Source: Planctomycetota bacterium
GTDB taxonomy: Bacteria; Planctomycetota; Brocadiia; Brocadiales; Bathyanammoxibiaceae
Direction of reading: 5' to 3'
Assembly (NCBI GenBank): GCA_030598065.1
Contig: JAUVQR010000115.1
Coordinates: forward strand, 1 to 5,707
Length of the DNA stretch: 5,707 nucleotides
Shown: positions 5,115-5,707 of the stretch, one piece after another
Layout of the letters: the number at the start of each line of letters is the position of its first letter
Position numbering within the stretch: position 1 is the first letter of the stretch
Notes under the pieces: generated by a model
The model's database searches: none
Seen by the model: the letters and a program-made list of their open reading frames with translations, nothing else
What the model was told of the DNA's origin: nothing
Made by a program: the position numbers and the translations under genes

Positions 5115-5707
5115 ATGATGAAGGCATCTGAATGGAATGTGGGGCGATACCTGTTACGGCGGCTGGAACAGGTCGGACTTAAGCACGTCTTCGGTGTTCC
5201 GGGTGATTTCGTGCTGGGGTTCATGGACCAGATTCTCGAGAGCAAGGTCGAGCTGATTACGACGTGCAACGAGCTCAACGCCGGATATGCCGCGGACGGT
5301 TATGCGCGCGTTAACGGTATCGGCGGCGTGGTTACGACGTACGCCGTGGGTGAGTTCAGCGCCCTTAACGCGGTGGCGGGCGCATACTCGGAGAAGGTGC
5401 CCGTTGTCGCGATTACCGGTGCCCCTACGGTTGAAAACCGCAGGCATTCGGCAATGTTGCACCACACCCTGGGCAACTATAACATCCCCCTGGAAATCTT
5501 CGAGAGGGTGACGGTAGCTGCCGTGTCGCTTGCCGACCCGGTCAAGGCGCCTAAACAGATAGATAGGGCGCTGCGCGCCTGTCTCTACCACAAGCGACCT
5601 GTTTATATTGAACTGCCGAGTGACGTTATACACCGCCCCTGTACGGAGCCGGGCGATTTTGCTTTTCCGGAACCCATGCTCAGTGACGCTGCCGCCCTGG
5701 CAGAGGC
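5115..5707 (+). CDS. Thiamine-diphosphate 2-oxo-acid decarboxylase (pyruvate/indolepyruvate decarboxylase type), N-terminal part
   Basis: N-terminal 197 residues, open to the right edge, of a family usually about 540-570 residues long. They cover the pyrimidine-binding (Pyr) domain and the linker to the middle domain. Seen directly: FGVPGDF (26-32) with D31, TTCNELNAGYAADGYAR (49-65) with the cofactor-activating E53, and the His pair H116-H117 in MLHHTLG. D31, E53 and the two His correspond to D27, E50, H113 and H114 of Zymomonas pyruvate decarboxylase. The HH motif marks the non-oxidative decarboxylase branch and argues against acetolactate synthase. Substrate (pyruvate, indolepyruvate, phenylpyruvate or a branched 2-oxo acid) cannot be told from this part. 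AAGGA at 5105-5109 supports the ATG at 5115; the next codon (5118) is also ATG and could be used. It sits 100 bases after lpxI behind a palindrome, so it is probably a separate unit. Confidence 0.92.
   Translation, partial: MMKASEWNVGRYLLRRLEQVGLKHVFGVPGDFVLGFMDQILESKVELITTCNELNAGYAADGYARVNGIGGVVTTYAVGEFSALNAVAGAYSEKVPVVAITGAPTVENRRHSAMLHHTLGNYNIPLEIFERVTVAAVSLADPVKAPKQIDRALRACLYHKRPVYIELPSDVIHRPCTEPGDFAFPEPMLSDAAALAE

Noticed and set aside
5154..5633. Minus-strand open frame (159 residues) opposite the decarboxylase gene
   Set aside because: The plus strand encodes clear ThDP-enzyme motifs; the antisense frame has no family features or ribosome site.

Overview
The window carries the 3' part of a chaperonin operon on the minus strand and, facing away from it, a lipid A gene pair plus the start of a thiamine-diphosphate enzyme on the plus strand. 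Both gene groups are read outward from a region of about 700 bases (2466-3161) with no intact gene. The presence of lipid A genes means a Gram-negative type outer membrane. LpxI in place of LpxH, the style of the GroES mobile loop and the receiver protein directly before groES are all compatible with a planctomycete-like bacterium, possibly from an anammox-related lineage. That placement is a tentative inference; no rRNA or other phylogenetic marker is present.

Minus strand, read from right to left: a small single-domain response regulator (2465-1965) overlaps the start of groES (2011-1724) by 47 bases. After a 61-base gap comes groEL (1662 to beyond base 1), which lacks only its last few codons. 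The arrangement suggests one stress-related transcript in which translation of the receiver protein and GroES is coupled. The GroEL is near-canonical, but the position of the catalytic aspartate 398 of E. coli GroEL is an asparagine here. This is the most striking residue-level oddity in the window.

Central region: from right to left in the groE direction it holds a possible weak promoter and a small hairpin in the putative leader of the receiver gene. It also holds a G-rich tandem repeat with strong G-quadruplex potential. On the plus strand lies what looks like a decayed yidD (membrane insertion factor) with a single-base frameshift. A near-consensus sigma70-type promoter (TTGACA, 17 bases, TATCAT) lies inside this remnant and points toward lpxD.

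Plus strand: lpxD (3162-4217) and lpxI (4193-5014) overlap by 25 bases and encode two steps of lipid A assembly: N-acylation of UDP-3-O-acyl-glucosamine, then cleavage of UDP-2,3-diacylglucosamine. The genes usually found between them in proteobacteria (fabZ, lpxA) are absent. After a 100-base spacer holding a strong palindrome comes a 2-oxo-acid decarboxylase of the pyruvate/indolepyruvate decarboxylase type, cut by the right edge of the window.

No CRISPR array, transposase, tRNA or rRNA was seen. The window is mainly housekeeping. The items most worth a second look are the GroEL residue 398 change, the receiver-groES overlap, the yidD remnant containing a promoter, and the G-quadruplex repeat.
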